From Herbaspirillum autotrophicum (GTDB taxonomy: Bacteria > Pseudomonadota > Gammaproteobacteria > Burkholderiales > Burkholderiaceae_D): DNA of 64,000 bases. This document shows positions 52,943 through 60,925 of this stretch, in pieces. The translations under genes and the position numbers were made by a program. The stretch covers positions 124,001-188,000 of the forward strand of contig NZ_LFLS01000005.1 in assembly GCF_001189915.1 (NCBI RefSeq), in the 5' to 3' direction. Under the pieces are notes generated by a model that worked only from the letters and a program-made list of their open reading frames with translations, searched no databases and was not told the DNA's origin. Each line of letters begins with the position of its first letter. Within the stretch, counting starts at the first letter, position 1.

Positions 52943-54110
52943 TTATTGCGCCAGTTGCAGATAGGCCGGATCGAGACGATAACTCTGAATCTTGGGGTGA
53001 TTGACGAAGAATTGCCACATCTCGGATTCTGACGCAAACGGCACCATGCCATAACTGGCATCGAGCTTCCTGACCACTTCCAGCAAGGTCAGCGGCGTCG
53101 CATAAGTGCGCACCACGGGATTGGCGTCATAACGCTTTTTCTGTTGCGTGGCGATCATCCACAACAAGGGCCGCCACCACGAATAGGAAAAGTCGAAGCG
53201 CTCGATCAATTTGTCGTTGTCGCTGCGCCCGGTCAGCAAGGTAAAGAAATTGATCAGTTCGTCGAGCTTGTAACGATAGCGCTGCTCTTGCAGCACGAAC
53301 TCGTCGCGCGTCTTGCAGTAGCTGGCGGCCGCAACCTTGTCCCAGCAAGCGTCGGAAAACGGCATCTGTTCGGCGACGAAAAAGCGACTGGCCACGAAAT
53401 CGCAATATTCCTTGCTGGCCACGCACGGAATCAATACGCTCATCGAGGAATCTTTGACGCCCTGAAAATATTCGCTGCAATACGTCTGAAACAGGTCCAG
53501 CACGGCACGTTCATCGGCATGGGCCGCCATCTTGACGCTGGCCTGCGCCAGGCGGCTGTTGGCTTCGGCGGTTTCCTGAATCTGCTTCTTGGCACCTTCC
53601 ATATCCCGATATTGCAGATAAATGGTCGCGATCAGACCGCAAAATGCCAGACCGGCAAACAAGGCATTGACACTGGAAAAGACATCCGACAGCGGCTGCG
53701 TTGTATGACCTTGCAAAAAACCGGGTTCAAAAGCGACCAGCCAGCCACCGGCCCAGATCCCCAGAATCAGTGTAGAACTCATTTCATAAATAGCCGCGAG
53801 TGCGAACGGCCTATTTGGGATGTAGTGCAAGGCGTCGTCGCGCAGCCAAGAGTGGATTCTCTTGGCAAGCGGCGCAACGCAGCAATACGCCCAAATAGAC
53901 CGTTCCCTGCGGGTACTTGCCGGAAGTGCCGCTGGCCGCGTTGCACTCCTTACGCATAACACCGCTATGCGACGCGTCGCACGCCTTGCCAGCGACGCTT
54001 CGGGCAAGTACGCATCGCGCGGTATTTATGAAATGAGTTCTAGTAATCAGGATCACCGGATAAAACATCCGGATCCGAAACCAGAACGTATCAAGCGCAG
54101 CATTATTCAT
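52943..54110 (-). pseudogene. Membrane-protein gene split near codon 24 by a MITE-like insertion
   Basis: The start (MNNAALDTFWFRIRMFYPVILI, with AGGGGA upstream of the ATG at 54110) and the rest (from ILGIWAGGWLVAFEPGF) are separated by the element at 53773-54042. Removing the 266-base core and one TA gives 900 bases, exactly 299 codons plus stop, and rebuilds a continuous first membrane helix (VILITTLILGIWAGGW). The restored protein has two helices at about 15-35 and 55-80, a coiled-coil stretch and a C-terminal soluble domain with no family I recognise. A 279-residue product could still begin at an ATG inside the terminal repeat (53782), without a ribosome site. Confidence 0.8.
53773..54042. 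mobile_element. MITE-like element, perfect terminal repeats, TA target duplication
   Basis: The ends GAACTCATTTCATAAATA (left) and TATTTATGAAATGAGTTC (right) are perfect inverted repeats flanked by TA on both sides. The interior has further inverted pairs: GAACGGCCTATTTGGG against CCCAAATAGACCGTTC, GTACTTGCC against GGCAAGTAC, and CCAAGAG against CTCTTGG. No transposase ORF fits in 266 bases. A TA duplication suggests mobilisation by an IS630/Tc1-mariner-like transposase encoded elsewhere. Only one copy is in this window. Confidence 0.85.
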
Positions 54111-54222
54111 CGATTCCCCTTTGGCTTTTTTGATCGACAAAAGGATAAATGAAATTGCCGGTATGCACCGCTTTCGCCCCGAATATTGTTTTGGCCGTGG
54201 CATCTGTCAAGGTCGCTTGTTG

Positions 54223-54525
54223 CTATACCGGGAAATAGCCTTGCTTGCCCAGTACCTGAATCTGCTTTGCGCCTTCCTGACGCAGACAGGCGGTCGCTTC
54301 GGCAAACATCGCCGTGTTGAAATCGGACGGTTGCGGCAGGCGCCAAGCCCGCCCGGTGCGCATCTTCAGGAAATGCGCATGCTCCGGTTCATCGCTATAA
54401 CGTCGTGCGACATAGCTGACCTCACCCTCTGAAAACGCATAGATGTCATATTCATAGTAATAATCGTGCCAGCCGTTTGCATCAGGTTCGCTGGCATCGA
54501 TGTGATGTGTCTTGACGATTTCCAT
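54223..54525 (-). CDS. Conserved small protein of unknown function
   Basis: The 100-residue protein is rich in aromatic residues (GWHDYYYEYDIYAFSEG) and reads SYVARRYSDEPEHAHFLKM in the middle. No signal peptide or membrane helix. GAGGA lies seven bases before the ATG. It sits alone between the disrupted gene and the hydrolase. Family not recognised. Confidence 0.65.
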   Translation of the reverse strand: MEIVKTHHIDASEPDANGWHDYYYEYDIYAFSEGEVSYVARRYSDEPEHAHFLKMRTGRAWRLPQPSDFNTAMFAEATACLRQEGAKQIQVLGKQGYFPV

Positions 54526-54560
54526 GCGTGATCCTCGTGTTCACCTGCTGTCACAGACCA

Positions 54561-55610
54561 TCAATTGATCATGTTGATCTTGCGCAGAAACGCCTCGATA
54601 TCCTGCTTCGCCATCTCCCGATAGCGGGTATTTGCAGCGCCGAACGTCACGCCCCGGCTCACGCATTTCTTATAGAATTCGCCCACCTTGGCCGCCGGCA
54701 ACAATTCGCCGCTGCCGGTAATGTGCCGCGTCCAGGTCTTGAGATCGATTTCCAGCACGGCGCAATCGCGGGAAGTGGTTCCCAGGCCGTCGTATTTGAC
54801 GCCATAGTCGCCGTCAAAGCCGTGATTGGCGCCATCGTAGACGCGATAGTCAATCACGCCCGGGTATTCCTGCTGCATGTCAGTGATCAGCCCGACACAT
54901 TGTGCTGCCGGCGTGTAGTTGTCGCTGCCGCCCAGCAAAAACAGCATCGGCGCACCGGTCTTGTCGAAGCTGTTGTTCTTGCGGTAGCGCCCATCCTGAC
55001 AGCCGACATACATGGGGATGTGAAATGCGAATTGCAGATTCTTGTGTTGCGGCAATACGTTATCGCGGAAGGTCAGCGTGGCGGTTTCATTGGCGGCGTT
55101 GCCACCACGGCTGAAACCGATGATGCCGATCCGGTTCGCATCAAAACGCGCATCTGCGGCCAGGAATGCCAGCGCATGGAAGGCATCCACCGTATTGGCG
55201 GCACGGCTCACGAGCGTCTGATCATCAACGGTACGGGTCACGCCGCGCGGCGTGAAGGAGTCCACCACGAAGGTGGCGAAACCGAGCTGATTGAAATACG
55301 GCGCCCAGAAATTGCGTTCCTTCGGTTCGACGCCGCCACTGCCATGGGCAATCACCATTACCGGTATCTTGCCGGCGACCGCCACCGTCGGCATGCTCAG
55401 ATAGCCGAAGATTTCACGCGGCTTGCCGCTGCCGAGCGCCATTTGATACTTGTCGGAAAAATCGGCAGAGGGGAAGGTAATTTTTTCATCGGCATGTGCG
55501 CGCGCCGTCAGCAGCGATAACGACAGTAACAGGCCAATTCCGCCATGTCGGTAACAGCTGCGCACTATCGATGAAAAGAACGGATATGGCATACGGCGTG
55601 GCTGGATCAT
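54561..55610 (-). CDS. Exported dienelactone-hydrolase-like alpha/beta hydrolase
   Basis: The 349-residue protein has a signal peptide (about residues 1-40), an HGSGGVEP oxyanion motif, the nucleophile motif GFSRGGN, and later Asp and His (GANHGFDGDYG) for the triad. It belongs to the dienelactone hydrolase superfamily, acting in the periplasm on an unknown ester. GGGGAA precedes the ATG at 55610. The frame beyond it is not supported. Confidence 0.8.
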   Translation of the reverse strand: MIQPRRMPYPFFSSIVRSCYRHGGIGLLLSLSLLTARAHADEKITFPSADFSDKYQMALGSGKPREIFGYLSMPTVAVAGKIPVMVIAHGSGGVEPKERNFWAPYFNQLGFATFVVDSFTPRGVTRTVDDQTLVSRAANTVDAFHALAFLAADARFDANRIGIIGFSRGGNAANETATLTFRDNVLPQHKNLQFAFHIPMYVGCQDGRYRKNNSFDKTGAPMLFLLGGSDNYTPAAQCVGLITDMQQEYPGVIDYRVYDGANHGFDGDYGVKYDGLGTTSRDCAVLEIDLKTWTRHITGSGELLPAAKVGEFYKKCVSRGVTFGAANTRYREMAKQDIEAFLRKINMIN

Positions 55611-55797
55611 GATTTCCCCATAATGGCTGCAGCACTGGCAAAAAGCGCCACCTATTCTACAAAATCCGGTGATCTTGCGCCGCGGCACATTCTGTCCGTC
55701 CGCAGCACCGGCCACCGGCAAGGCCGCCGGGCCTGCACCACTGGTCCGTCACATCACGACACCCTGTCCGAAACGACCAACACGCTTGTCTGAAACG

Positions 55798-55840
55798 GAC
55801 AAGCTTTTGTCGCGAACGCCATTCGGTATTTTCCTACTAT
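55798..55840 (+). promoter_or_regulatory. Shared promoter block of the 96-residue paralogues, copy 1
   Basis: GACAAGCTTTTGTC is an inverted repeat (GACAA-N4-TTGTC), and 23 bases beyond its end is TACTAT, a -10-like box. The same block with identical spacing is at 60283-60325 before the paralogue. An additional overlapping pair GCTTGTC-N7-GACAAGC is present here only. Spacing suggests an activator or repressor site just upstream of a promoter. Confidence 0.5.
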
Positions 55841-55908
55841 CAAAACGTCCCGCAGCACAAATGCGAGATCGACCGCCGGTCGCCCTGTCCATTTTTCACG
55901 CCGCCATC

Positions 55909-56199
55909 ATGAAAACCATCAATACCCGAAGTGATATCCGCATGGGCTTTGCATGGTGGGAACGACTCGGCCATGCCATCCGCAAATCAATGAAAGGGGA
56001 CGTCATGTTACCCGCATCCGAACATGTGTTTTATTTGCTGTGCGACCTCGATGATGCCTTCGCCGATCTTTCGATTGCGATGGATAAATGGCATATCGAA
56101 CTGGAAAAAGGCAATTTCGATGCCGACAATACTGCGGTCTTGACAGTGCTGGAAACCATTCGCTCACTGCTGGACCAGATCAACAAGGATCAGGTCTAG
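55909..56199 (+). CDS. Small helical protein, paralogue 1 of 2 (96 aa)
   Basis: The product shares most of its length with that of 60393: TR-MG-x-x-WWE, then the block MLPA-x-EH-x-F-x-LLCDL-(D/N)-DAFADLS-x-AMDKWH, then a predicted C-terminal helix (TVLETIRSLLDQINKDQ). It looks like a cytosolic helical protein without a signal peptide. No family is recognised. Both genes are monocistronic and have the same promoter block, so they probably respond to the same signal. Confidence 0.75.
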   Translation: MKTINTRSDIRMGFAWWERLGHAIRKSMKGDVMLPASEHVFYLLCDLDDAFADLSIAMDKWHIELEKGNFDADNTAVLTVLETIRSLLDQINKDQV

Positions 56200-56272
56200 G
56201 CATCACTGTTACAGCGTGTCACGGTGCTAGTTGCAGCGGCATCTGATCCAACCGGCATGGTTCGCCACAGCA

Positions 56273-56755
56273 TCAAGCTGATGCGAATTTCCTTAACACG
56301 GCATATGCCTCATCACCGAGCAGGGGACCATCGACCTGCATCGCCGGGCTCGCTCCGGTCAATACCTCGGCACAGGTTTTCGGCAATAACGGCCCGCCCA
56401 ATGCCTGTGCGATCTGCGCCTGCGATGCGGCGTACACCACACGCCTGATGCCGCCCCAGAACATGGCCCCGCTGCACATCGCACAGGGTTCGCCGCTGGC
56501 GTATACGGTAGCCCCTTGCAGTGCCGCCAGTCCCAGTTTTTTCTGTGCCTCGCGCACCAACACCAGCTCGGCATGACCGGTGCAATCGGCGGCGCTGTTC
56601 TGGTTGTTGGCGGCCACCAACAGCAGCTCGCCCTGCGCCGATACCAGCGTTGCGCCAAACGGCATGTCGCCCGCCGCCAGTGCCTGCGCAGAGGCGTCAA
56701 TCGCCAGCCGCATGGCATCGGTTTCATTGGCCTTGAATGTCATTGCTACGCTCAC
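56273..56755 (-). CDS. Nucleoside/nucleobase deaminase (cytidine deaminase superfamily)
   Basis: The 160-residue protein has HAE at 61-63 and PCAMC with Cys91 and Cys94, the zinc site and proton shuttle of the CDA fold. Its guanine-deaminase/TadA-like length and motifs suggest a purine base or tRNA-like substrate. GTG 56755 is the start, GGAG five bases upstream. It is the last gene of an operon with a BMP-family binding protein, so deamination of an imported nucleobase is likely. Confidence 0.88.
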   Translation of the reverse strand: MSVAMTFKANETDAMRLAIDASAQALAAGDMPFGATLVSAQGELLLVAANNQNSAADCTGHAELVLVREAQKKLGLAALQGATVYASGEPCAMCSGAMFWGGIRRVVYAASQAQIAQALGGPLLPKTCAEVLTGASPAMQVDGPLLGDEAYAVLRKFASA

Positions 56756-56764
56756 AATTGCTCC

Positions 56765-57394
56765 TCACAGTTCATCGATGGGGGTGGAACCGGCCTGCGC
56801 CTGTTCCAGTGAAAACCGCTCGCCGGTCTTGACGTAAAAACTGGCGCCGAAACGCCCGACCGGATGATAGTCTTGCAGGCGTACCCGCCACAACTCGGTA
56901 TCGACCAGACCGTCGCGCGCCGCCAGCCACTGTACGCGACCGATGAAAATATAACGACTGGCGGTTTCCAGTTTCTCGTGCAGCACACATTCAAATGCGA
57001 CCGGCGCTTCCGCGATACGCGGCGGCCGGATGCTTTGCGACGGCACCGCGTGCAAACCGCTGTGCGCCAGTTCACTGACACTGGACGGCAGGCGATCACC
57101 GCAGGCATGCATCTGTTCGCACATTGCTTCATCCGTCAGATGCACCACGAATTCACCGCTGCGCAGAATGTTGGCAGCGGTGTCTTTCAAGCTGCCGTCC
57201 TGCAACCGGTTGATACTGACCATCACGATCGGCGGATCCTCCCCCACCATGTTGAACATGCTGAAGGGAGCGGCATTGATGGTGCCGTCCTCGCCCAAGG
57301 TGGTGATCAGCGCAATCGGCCGTGGCACGATCAGGCTGGCCATCAGCTTGTAACGCTGATAACTGCCCAGTCCGGAAAAATCGATTTCAGTCAT
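56765..57394 (-). CDS. Flavin reductase-like (split-barrel) protein
   Basis: The product (209 residues) has the flavoprotein split-barrel pattern, MASLIVPRPIALITTLGEDGTINAAPFSMFN and FVVHLTDEAMCEQMHACGDRL. This DIM6/NTAB subgroup binds FMN and may act in oxidoreduction of imported compounds. A GTG nine bases upstream (57403) is an alternative start. Gap of about 20 bases to the binding-protein gene, so one operon. Confidence 0.8.
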   Translation of the reverse strand: MTEIDFSGLGSYQRYKLMASLIVPRPIALITTLGEDGTINAAPFSMFNMVGEDPPIVMVSINRLQDGSLKDTAANILRSGEFVVHLTDEAMCEQMHACGDRLPSSVSELAHSGLHAVPSQSIRPPRIAEAPVAFECVLHEKLETASRYIFIGRVQWLAARDGLVDTELWRVRLQDYHPVGRFGASFYVKTGERFSLEQAQAGSTPIDEL

Positions 57395-57414
57395 ATGCTT
57401 CACTCATCCGTGTT

Positions 57415-58500
57415 TCAGGGTTGTTTGCCCTGTATCCCTTCGACATACCATTTCAATGTCCACAGCTCCGATTCCGGCACGCTTTTACCGGCGGCCACCT
57501 GCAACTGACCGGCTTGATTCCTGATCGGACCGGAAAACGGTAGCAGCGTGCCGGCGATGATGTCCTGGCGCCGCTGTTCGACCTGCGTCACCACCTCTTT
57601 CGGCAGCGCCGGATTGAGCGGCGCCAGTTGGACGATGCCCTCTTTCATGCCCCACTTGGTATCTTCCGATTTCCATTTCCCTTCCAGCACCTGACGTACC
57701 TTGTGCACGTAGTACACGCCCCAGTTCAATACATTGCCGGTCAGATGCGCATCCGGACCAAAGCGGCGCATGTCGGAATCCTGACCGAAGGCATACAGCT
57801 TGCGGCTTTGCGCCACCTGTACCGCCGCCGGTGAATCGGTGTTCTGGTAGAACGTATCGACACCCTGCGCCACGAGCGTCTGCGCGGCGTCGCGCTCCAG
57901 ACCGGGGTCATACCAGGCATTGATCCAGACGACCTTGGCATTCACCTTGGGATTGACACTGCGCGCACCGAGCACGAAGGCATTCAGATTGCGGATCACT
58001 TCCGGGATCGGGATCGGCGCGATGTAACCCAGCGTATTGGTTTTGGTCATGCGGCCGGCGATGGTGCCAAGCAAGTAGGCACCCTCATAAAACCGCGTCT
58101 GATAAATACCGACATTGCGTGCACTCTTGTAGCCGGAACAGTGTTCAAAAATTACCTCCGGATATTCTGCGGCGACCTTGATCACCGGATTCATGAAGCC
58201 GAACGATGTGGCAAAGATCATCTTGCAGCCGTCGTCGATCAATTGCCGCATCACGCGCTCGGCTTCCGGCGTTTCCGGCACCCGCTCGACAAATACGGTT
58301 TCGATCTGCGCGCCGAATTCGCGCTCCAGCATGCGACGGCCAAGGTCATGCTGGAACGACCAGCCAATATCGGCCACCGGACCGGAATAGATGAAACCGA
58401 TCTTCAGGCGCGGTACCGCACTGGTCGCCGCCATGACCGGCGCGGACAGAGATGACAGGGCGGCAGCGCCCGACGCTAACAGAAATTCACGACGTTTCAT
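57415..58500 (-). CDS. BMP/PnrA-type periplasmic nucleoside-binding protein
   Basis: The 361-residue protein begins with KRREFLLASGAAALSSLSAPVMA, a signal peptide with a weak twin-arginine look. The mature part matches the basic membrane protein (BMP) family: IGFIYSGPVADIGWSFQHDLG, IFATSFGFMNPVIKVAAEYPE, and DTFYQNTDSPAAVQVA. BMP proteins of ABC systems bind purine nucleosides. No ATPase or permease gene is adjacent, so its transporter is elsewhere. Confidence 0.88.
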   Translation of the reverse strand: MKRREFLLASGAAALSSLSAPVMAATSAVPRLKIGFIYSGPVADIGWSFQHDLGRRMLEREFGAQIETVFVERVPETPEAERVMRQLIDDGCKMIFATSFGFMNPVIKVAAEYPEVIFEHCSGYKSARNVGIYQTRFYEGAYLLGTIAGRMTKTNTLGYIAPIPIPEVIRNLNAFVLGARSVNPKVNAKVVWINAWYDPGLERDAAQTLVAQGVDTFYQNTDSPAAVQVAQSRKLYAFGQDSDMRRFGPDAHLTGNVLNWGVYYVHKVRQVLEGKWKSEDTKWGMKEGIVQLAPLNPALPKEVVTQVEQRRQDIIAGTLLPFSGPIRNQAGQLQVAAGKSVPESELWTLKWYVEGIQGKQP

Positions 58501-58543
58501 GGCAACAAGGCTCCTCACATGGATACCCGGGCACCCGCCCGGT

Positions 58544-58634
58544 ATTGTATACATGCAATTTGAATGCCAGCCCATGTTTATTCACAATACATTGATTTAT
58601 ATATGTATTTTTACAAAAACATGATTGTATACAT
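58544..58634. promoter_or_regulatory. Two identical operator-like boxes ATTGTATACAT upstream of the BMP operon
   Basis: ATTGTATACAT occurs at 58544-58554 and 58624-58634, with the palindromic core TGTATACA, 80 bases apart. This fits operators of FCD-type GntR regulators, and a GntR gene of that class lies just upstream. The 305-base gap 58501-58805 contains these boxes, an AATACAT/ATGTATT pair between them, and no gene. The spacing permits looping repression. Confidence 0.65.
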
Positions 58635-58805
58635 TTTCCAAAAATGTGCAAACCGAGGCAATCGCACCGGGCGTATGCGCATTGCGTGGTTTTGGTGCGC
58701 AACCGGACGGCAATCCATCTGAAGGTGGAAAGCGATGGAAAGAAGGAATGGGACAGGTACCGGAACAGGCGAGCAGATTGCCGCGCAGCGCGGGGATGAC
58801 GCCGG

Positions 58806-59474
58806 TTATTGCCCGGGCAACTGCGCCGGCAATTGCAGCCGCGCTTCCAGCGCCAGCAAATGGCGCTCCATTTCCGCCGCCGCGCCATTGCCATCGCGCA
58901 GCGACAGCAACTCCACCAGCCGCGCGTGTTCGTCATGTTCGCAACTGGCTTCACCGGGCGCCTCATACAGCGCAACGATCAGCGAGCAGCGCGTCATCAG
59001 TTCAGTCAGCATGCGCTGCAAGACCTGATTGCCGGACAACTCGGCCAATGCCAGATGAAAGCCGCCGGCCAGCGCCACCCAGCGCGGATGATCCTGCTGG
59101 TGCAAAGCCTCGTGCTCGGCCCGCAAGCGCTGCTTGAGGCGCTCGACGTCACCGTGATCAATGCGCCGCGCCACCTCGCGCACGATCGCACCTTCGATGG
59201 CGCGCCGGGCCGCGAAAACGTCTCGTGTCTCCTTGGGACCGGGCGTGGCAATTGCCGCGCCCTTGTTGGCGACGATATCCACGATCTGTACTTCCGACAA
59301 ACGGCGCAAGGCCTGACGCACGACGGTGCGACTGACACCGAACTGCTCGCACAAGCTGGCTTCCTGCAAGCGCGTGCCCGGCTGCAAACGACCATGCATG
59401 ACGCCATTGAAGATAGCGTCATAGACCACCTGATCCAGCGTTTCAGCGTTGTCGGTACTGCGTTGTGTTTTCAT
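58806..59474 (-). CDS. GntR-family regulator, FCD (FadR-like) type
   Basis: The 222-residue protein has a winged helix (LQEASLCEQFGVSRTVVRQALRRLSEVQIV) and an all-helical FCD ligand domain. The C-terminal segments contain His and Asp residues able to bind a metal-carboxylate ligand (FHLALAELSGNQVL). It precedes the BMP operon on the same strand; the two operator-like boxes lie between them. It probably represses the operon until its ligand appears. Confidence 0.9.
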   Translation of the reverse strand: MKTQRSTDNAETLDQVVYDAIFNGVMHGRLQPGTRLQEASLCEQFGVSRTVVRQALRRLSEVQIVDIVANKGAAIATPGPKETRDVFAARRAIEGAIVREVARRIDHGDVERLKQRLRAEHEALHQQDHPRWVALAGGFHLALAELSGNQVLQRMLTELMTRCSLIVALYEAPGEASCEHDEHARLVELLSLRDGNGAAAEMERHLLALEARLQLPAQLPGQ

Positions 59475-59680
59475 GAATGCGTGTCAATGGAGCAAAGCGA
59501 TGAGGCCGGGCCGGCGTTGCAAGCAACGGCCGGCAACGAGACATGAATCATAACGTGAATGGCTTGTTATGCGCGAATCATGCAGAATGCAACACAGGAA
59601 CTCATCACGGCTGACCGGGCTCTCTGTTCAACTGCGGTCCGCCGCCGGCATCACGGCATGCCATCTTGAAACGGAAAAAA

Positions 59681-60226
59681 ATGACCACGCTTACCAAATT
59701 CGGCGTCAAGCTGCGCCCCCTCGAACGCGAAGATCTGCGCTTCGTGCACAAACTGGACAACAACAGCCACATCATGCGCTACTGGTTCGAAGAACCGTAT
59801 GAAGCGTATGTCGAGCTGGTACAAATTTATGATCGCCACGTGCATGACCAAAGCGAACGACGCTTCATTCTGGAAGACGATCACGGCGAGATGGTCGGGC
59901 TGGTGGAACTGGTCGAAATCAATCACATTCACCGCCGCGCAGAATTCCAGATCATCGTCGCCCCGCAGGCGCAGGGCAAAGGCTATGCAGAATCGGCGAC
60001 GCGGCTGGCCATCGAATATGCATTTTGCGTACTCAATCTGTACAAGCTTTACCTGTATGTCGACGTCGGCAATCTCAAGGCGATTCACATCTATGAAAAA
60101 TGCGGCTTTGCGCTGGAATGTGAATTGAAGAGCGAGTTCTTCGTCAATGGCGAATATCGCAACGCCATTCGCATGTGCATGTTCCAGTCGGAATACGCCA
60201 CTCGCGGCCAGTCGCCCGCGGTCTGA
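59681..60226 (+). CDS. speG: Spermidine N1-acetyltransferase (SpeG-like GNAT)
   Basis: The 181-residue protein is close to Spe[50 protein letters not shown], and [22 protein letters not shown] with the CoA-binding Q-x-x-G-x-G/A. The usual length is about 186. It acetylates spermidine to lower polyamine toxicity. ATG 59681 is used rather than a TTG 15 bases upstream. It is alone on this strand. Confidence 0.9.
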   Translation: MTTLTKFGVKLRPLEREDLRFVHKLDNNSHIMRYWFEEPYEAYVELVQIYDRHVHDQSERRFILEDDHGEMVGLVELVEINHIHRRAEFQIIVAPQAQGKGYAESATRLAIEYAFCVLNLYKLYLYVDVGNLKAIHIYEKCGFALECELKSEFFVNGEYRNAIRMCMFQSEYATRGQSPAV

Positions 60227-60282
60227 GGCGCCGGGGCACAACCGGTTTCTTTACGCCACGCGGATGCGGCCTGGCGCAAACC

Positions 60283-60325
60283 GACAAGGTTTTGTCGTGA
60301 TCTCCAGCGGCAGATTGCCTAATAT
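60283..60325 (+). promoter_or_regulatory. Shared promoter block of the 96-residue paralogues, copy 2
   Basis: GACAAGGTTTTGTC at 60283-60296 and TAATAT at 60320-60325 have the same spacing as in copy 1 at 55798. The 56-base stretch aligns without gaps with the other copy, including identical positions outside the boxes (TATCAA after the -10). Confidence 0.5.
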
Positions 60326-60392
60326 CAAGGCAATCCGGTCCATCAGCCAGTATTGACAATCTGACTGCCAGGTCCACTCTCTGGAGCACGCC

Positions 60393-60683
60393 ATGAAACC
60401 GCATCGTGTACAAGCCGACACCCGCATGGGCCTGGTATGGTGGGAATTGCTGAGCAATGCGATCCGAACCTCGCGCCGCGGCGGCGTCATGTTGCCGGCG
60501 CCGGAACATGCGTTTCATCTGCTGTGCGACCTGAACGACGCCTTCGCCGATTTATCCAAGGCAATGGATAAATGGCATCTGCTGCTGGATCAGGATGACT
60601 ACGACACCGACACCAGCGAAGTCCTGACAGCGCTGGGGCGGATCAAGCTGATTCTCAACAAGATCGATCAGGGCGATATCTAG
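60393..60683 (+). CDS. Small helical protein, paralogue 2 of 2 (96 aa)
   Basis: Same length and layout as the protein at 55909, with MGLVWWELLSNAIRTSRRGG at the start and LLCDLNDAFADLSKAMDKWH in the centre. Conserved Trp, His, Asp and Glu residues suggest a functional fold. No signal peptide. Its upstream region shares the palindromic block. Function unknown. Confidence 0.75.
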   Translation: MKPHRVQADTRMGLVWWELLSNAIRTSRRGGVMLPAPEHAFHLLCDLNDAFADLSKAMDKWHLLLDQDDYDTDTSEVLTALGRIKLILNKIDQGDI

Positions 60684-60925
60684 ACCGACGGCACACCGGT
60701 ATTTGCCACCGGCCTTGCCGGCTGACGCAATGCCATCTGACGACAATCACCGGCTGTCATGTCGGCTTCCATCAAGAATCGGAACCGATCCTTGTTCCAG
60801 GCCGCGCGCGACTTCCGAGCTGCACCGCAGCATTTTCCGAGCGCCGCAATCTGGCGCCACATACGCATGTCAGTGCGTCCCGATTTCTGTATCATGGGCC
60901 GACTTGTCGCCATGAGGAAATCAAA

